Source: Paenibacillus ihumii
GTDB taxonomy: Bacteria > Bacillota > Bacilli > Paenibacillales > Paenibacillaceae
Assembly (NCBI RefSeq): GCF_001403875.1
Contig: NZ_LN884297.1
Span: forward strand, 465,906-529,905
Direction of reading: 5' to 3'
Length of the DNA: 64,000 nt
The translations under genes and the position numbers were made by a program. Of the stretch, positions 62,936 to 64,000 are shown piece by piece (the stretch's first letter is position 1; each line of letters begins with the position of its first letter). The notes under the pieces are model-generated. The model worked only from the letters and a program-made list of their open reading frames with translations, had not been told where the DNA came from and did no database searches.

Positions 62936-63064
62936 GTAATGGAATAAGTTCTTTGGATCCTCTTCACCTATTCCGCTGCAACCAGCTCGCTAGAGTGACG
63001 GTTTCCAGAGCTACACTTGCAAACCCTAGTCTCACGGGTCTTCATCCCTTATTCAAGGATGTAA

Positions 63065-63141
63065 TGGCGGAGCCGACGGGATTCGAACCCGCGATCTCCT
63101 GCGTGACAGGCAGGCATGTTAGGCCTCTACACCACGGCTCC
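63065..63141 (-). tRNA. tRNA-Asp (anticodon GTC)
   Basis: Acceptor GGAGCCG/CGGCTCC, anticodon loop CTGTCAC within CCTGC/GCAGG. CCA is encoded. A spacer of about 130 bp separates it from tRNA-Phe. Confidence 0.95.
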
Positions 63142-63157
63142 ACACTAAGTAATGCAA

Positions 63158-63231
<74 letters not shown>

Positions 63232-63243
63232 TCAGTTATAATA

Positions 63244-63319
63244 TGGTGGAGGCTAACGGGATCGAACCGCTGACCCTCTGCTTGTAAGGCAGATGCTCTC
63301 CCAGCTGAGCTAAGCCTCC
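63244..63319 (-). tRNA. tRNA-Val (anticodon TAC)
   Basis: Acceptor GGAGGCT/AGCCTCC, anticodon loop CTTACAA within TCTGC/GCAGA. CCA is encoded. Confidence 0.95.
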
Positions 63320-63386
63320 AAGGAAAGACAATTTCTATTGTACCATATAATATGGTTAGAAATCAAGCTGTTTTTTGTTTTCCAAA

Positions 63387-63408
63387 AAAGTGGTGACCCG
63401 TAGGGGAT
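63387..63408 (-). repeat. duplicated tRNA-Glu 3' end fragment
   Basis: Twenty-two bases, from AAAGTGGTGACCCG to TAGGGGAT, repeat exactly the sequence at 63505-63526, which is the 3' end (CCA, acceptor and start of the T arm) of the tRNA-Glu gene. The rest of a tRNA is missing. Confidence 0.9.
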
Positions 63409-63508
63409 ACTCTCACTTCGTTCGAGACTGCGATGCTATCGCTAACGAAGCTTATGCTTCGACGAACCCCCAAGGGATTCTCATCCCTACTGATGCTTGT
63501 AATGAAAG

Positions 63509-63583
63509 TGGTGACCCGTAGGGGATTCGAACCCCTGTTACCTCCGTGAAAGGGAGGTGTCTTAACCCCTTGACCAACGGGCC
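63509..63583 (-). tRNA. tRNA-Glu (anticodon TTC)
   Basis: Acceptor GGCCCGT/ACGGGTC, anticodon loop CTTTCAC within CCTCC/GGAGG. CCA is encoded. Confidence 0.95.
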
Positions 63584-63621
63584 ACATATGTATCATACTT
63601 CCATGATACGCAGATAAATGA

Positions 63622-63713
63622 TGGCGGAGAGAGAGGGATTCGAACCCTCGAGACGCTTGTGACGCCTACACGATTTCCAATCGTGCTCCTTCGGCCAACT
63701 CGGACACCTCTCC
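63622..63713 (-). tRNA. tRNA-Ser (anticodon GGA)
   Basis: Acceptor GGAGAGG/TCTCTCC, anticodon loop TTGGAAA, long variable arm. CCA is encoded. Confidence 0.95.
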
Positions 63714-63716
63714 ATA

Positions 63717-63792
63717 TGGCTCCCCGAACAGGACTCGAACCTGTGACAACTCGATTAACAGTCGAGTGCTCTACCGACTGAGCTATCAGGGA
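63717..63792 (-). tRNA. tRNA-Asn (anticodon GTT)
   Basis: Acceptor TCCCTGA/TCGGGGA, anticodon loop CTGTTAA. CCA is encoded. First tRNA after the 23S rRNA gene. Confidence 0.95.
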
Positions 63793-63877
63793 ACATTCTC
63801 ATATTCAGATGACTTGATCACCTGAAAACTGGATACGAAACTTCATTTGCGTGTTAGCCCCACTATTGGGGTGTTTT

Positions 63878-64000
63878 TGGATAAGCCCTCGACCGATTAG
63901 TACCTGTCAGCTCCATACATTGCTGCACTTCCACCTCAGGCCTATCAACCTCGTCGTCTTCAAGGGGTCTTACTAATTGGGAAATCTCATCTTGAGGAGG
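63878..64000 (-). rRNA. 23S ribosomal RNA, 3' end (partial)
   Basis: On the minus strand the end reads GGTACTAATCGGTCGAGGGC then TTATCC, preceded by GCCTGAGGTGGAAGTGCAGC, the characteristic 3' terminus of Firmicute 23S rRNA. The gene continues beyond the window. The spacer to tRNA-Asn holds a small hairpin (CACCCCAATAGTGGGG) and a GTTTCGTATCCAGTTTTCAG stretch, but no 5S rRNA. Confidence 0.95.

Overview
The window looks like a chromosomal segment of an endospore-forming Firmicute, most likely Paenibacillus or a close relative. The evidence is Bacillus-type gene content (SASPs, ylbJ, lytH/yunB next to lipA/yutD, a GerB-GerA-GerC set, lia and Mrp operons), GGAGG-type ribosome binding sites, intrinsic terminators after most units, a Trp T-box, and a 16-gene tRNA cluster in the order of the Bacillus trnD cluster behind a 23S rRNA gene. 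The species assignment is inference. I found no phage, transposon or CRISPR array. This is mostly core chromosome with regulatory and accessory detail.

Layout. 1-6.2 kb: end of an MFS transporter, a YjcZ-like spore peptide, a small Toprim protein, the cytochrome-oxidase assembly pair sco-ctaB, T-box-controlled trpS, an aldose 1-epimerase and an alpha/beta SASP behind a sigma-G-type promoter. 6.3-21.5 kb: housekeeping and sporulation genes (pepF, YycC-like, DUF2225, truncated globin, ylbJ, nadK, S41 protease, yutD-lipA, lytH, yunB, a UvrD-like helicase) and a frameshifted coiled-coil gene. 21.5-25.5 kb: an NAD salvage cluster, nadE, pncB-pncA and a Nudix regulator of NrtR type with a 21-bp palindrome at its own promoter.

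25.5-31.6 kb: metal homeostasis. An ArsR repressor is divergent from a CzcD-type zinc exporter. On the other side are copA, copZ and csoR plus a His/Met-rich small membrane protein. Copper-repressor-like operators sit in the promoter spacers of both copZ and a siroheme/Fe-S reductase-like gene, which suggests the latter belongs to the copper (or persulfide) regulon. 31.7-43.3 kb: nagA, an MBL hydrolase, a metallophosphatase, ysgA, ktrA, sspI, prfC, a nitroreductase, a ferredoxin plus FAD-oxidoreductase pair whose large subunit is cut by an in-frame TAG, and zwf.

43.4-48.2 kb: a YwmB-like protein and a spore germination operon whose GerA subunit is frameshifted. 48.2-53.1 kb: a cell-envelope stress operon (LiaI-like, two PspA paralogues, PspC, LiaF, LiaS, LiaR). 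53.2-59.1 kb: an Mrp Na+/H+ antiporter operon with fused MrpA-MrpB and a terminator in its leader. 59.3-61.8 kb: two unknown membrane peptides, an orphan KhtT-like subunit and an aldo/keto reductase. 62.0-64.0 kb: 16 tRNA genes and the 3' end of a 23S rRNA on the minus strand, with no 5S gene between them and a duplicated tRNA-Glu 3' fragment inside the cluster.
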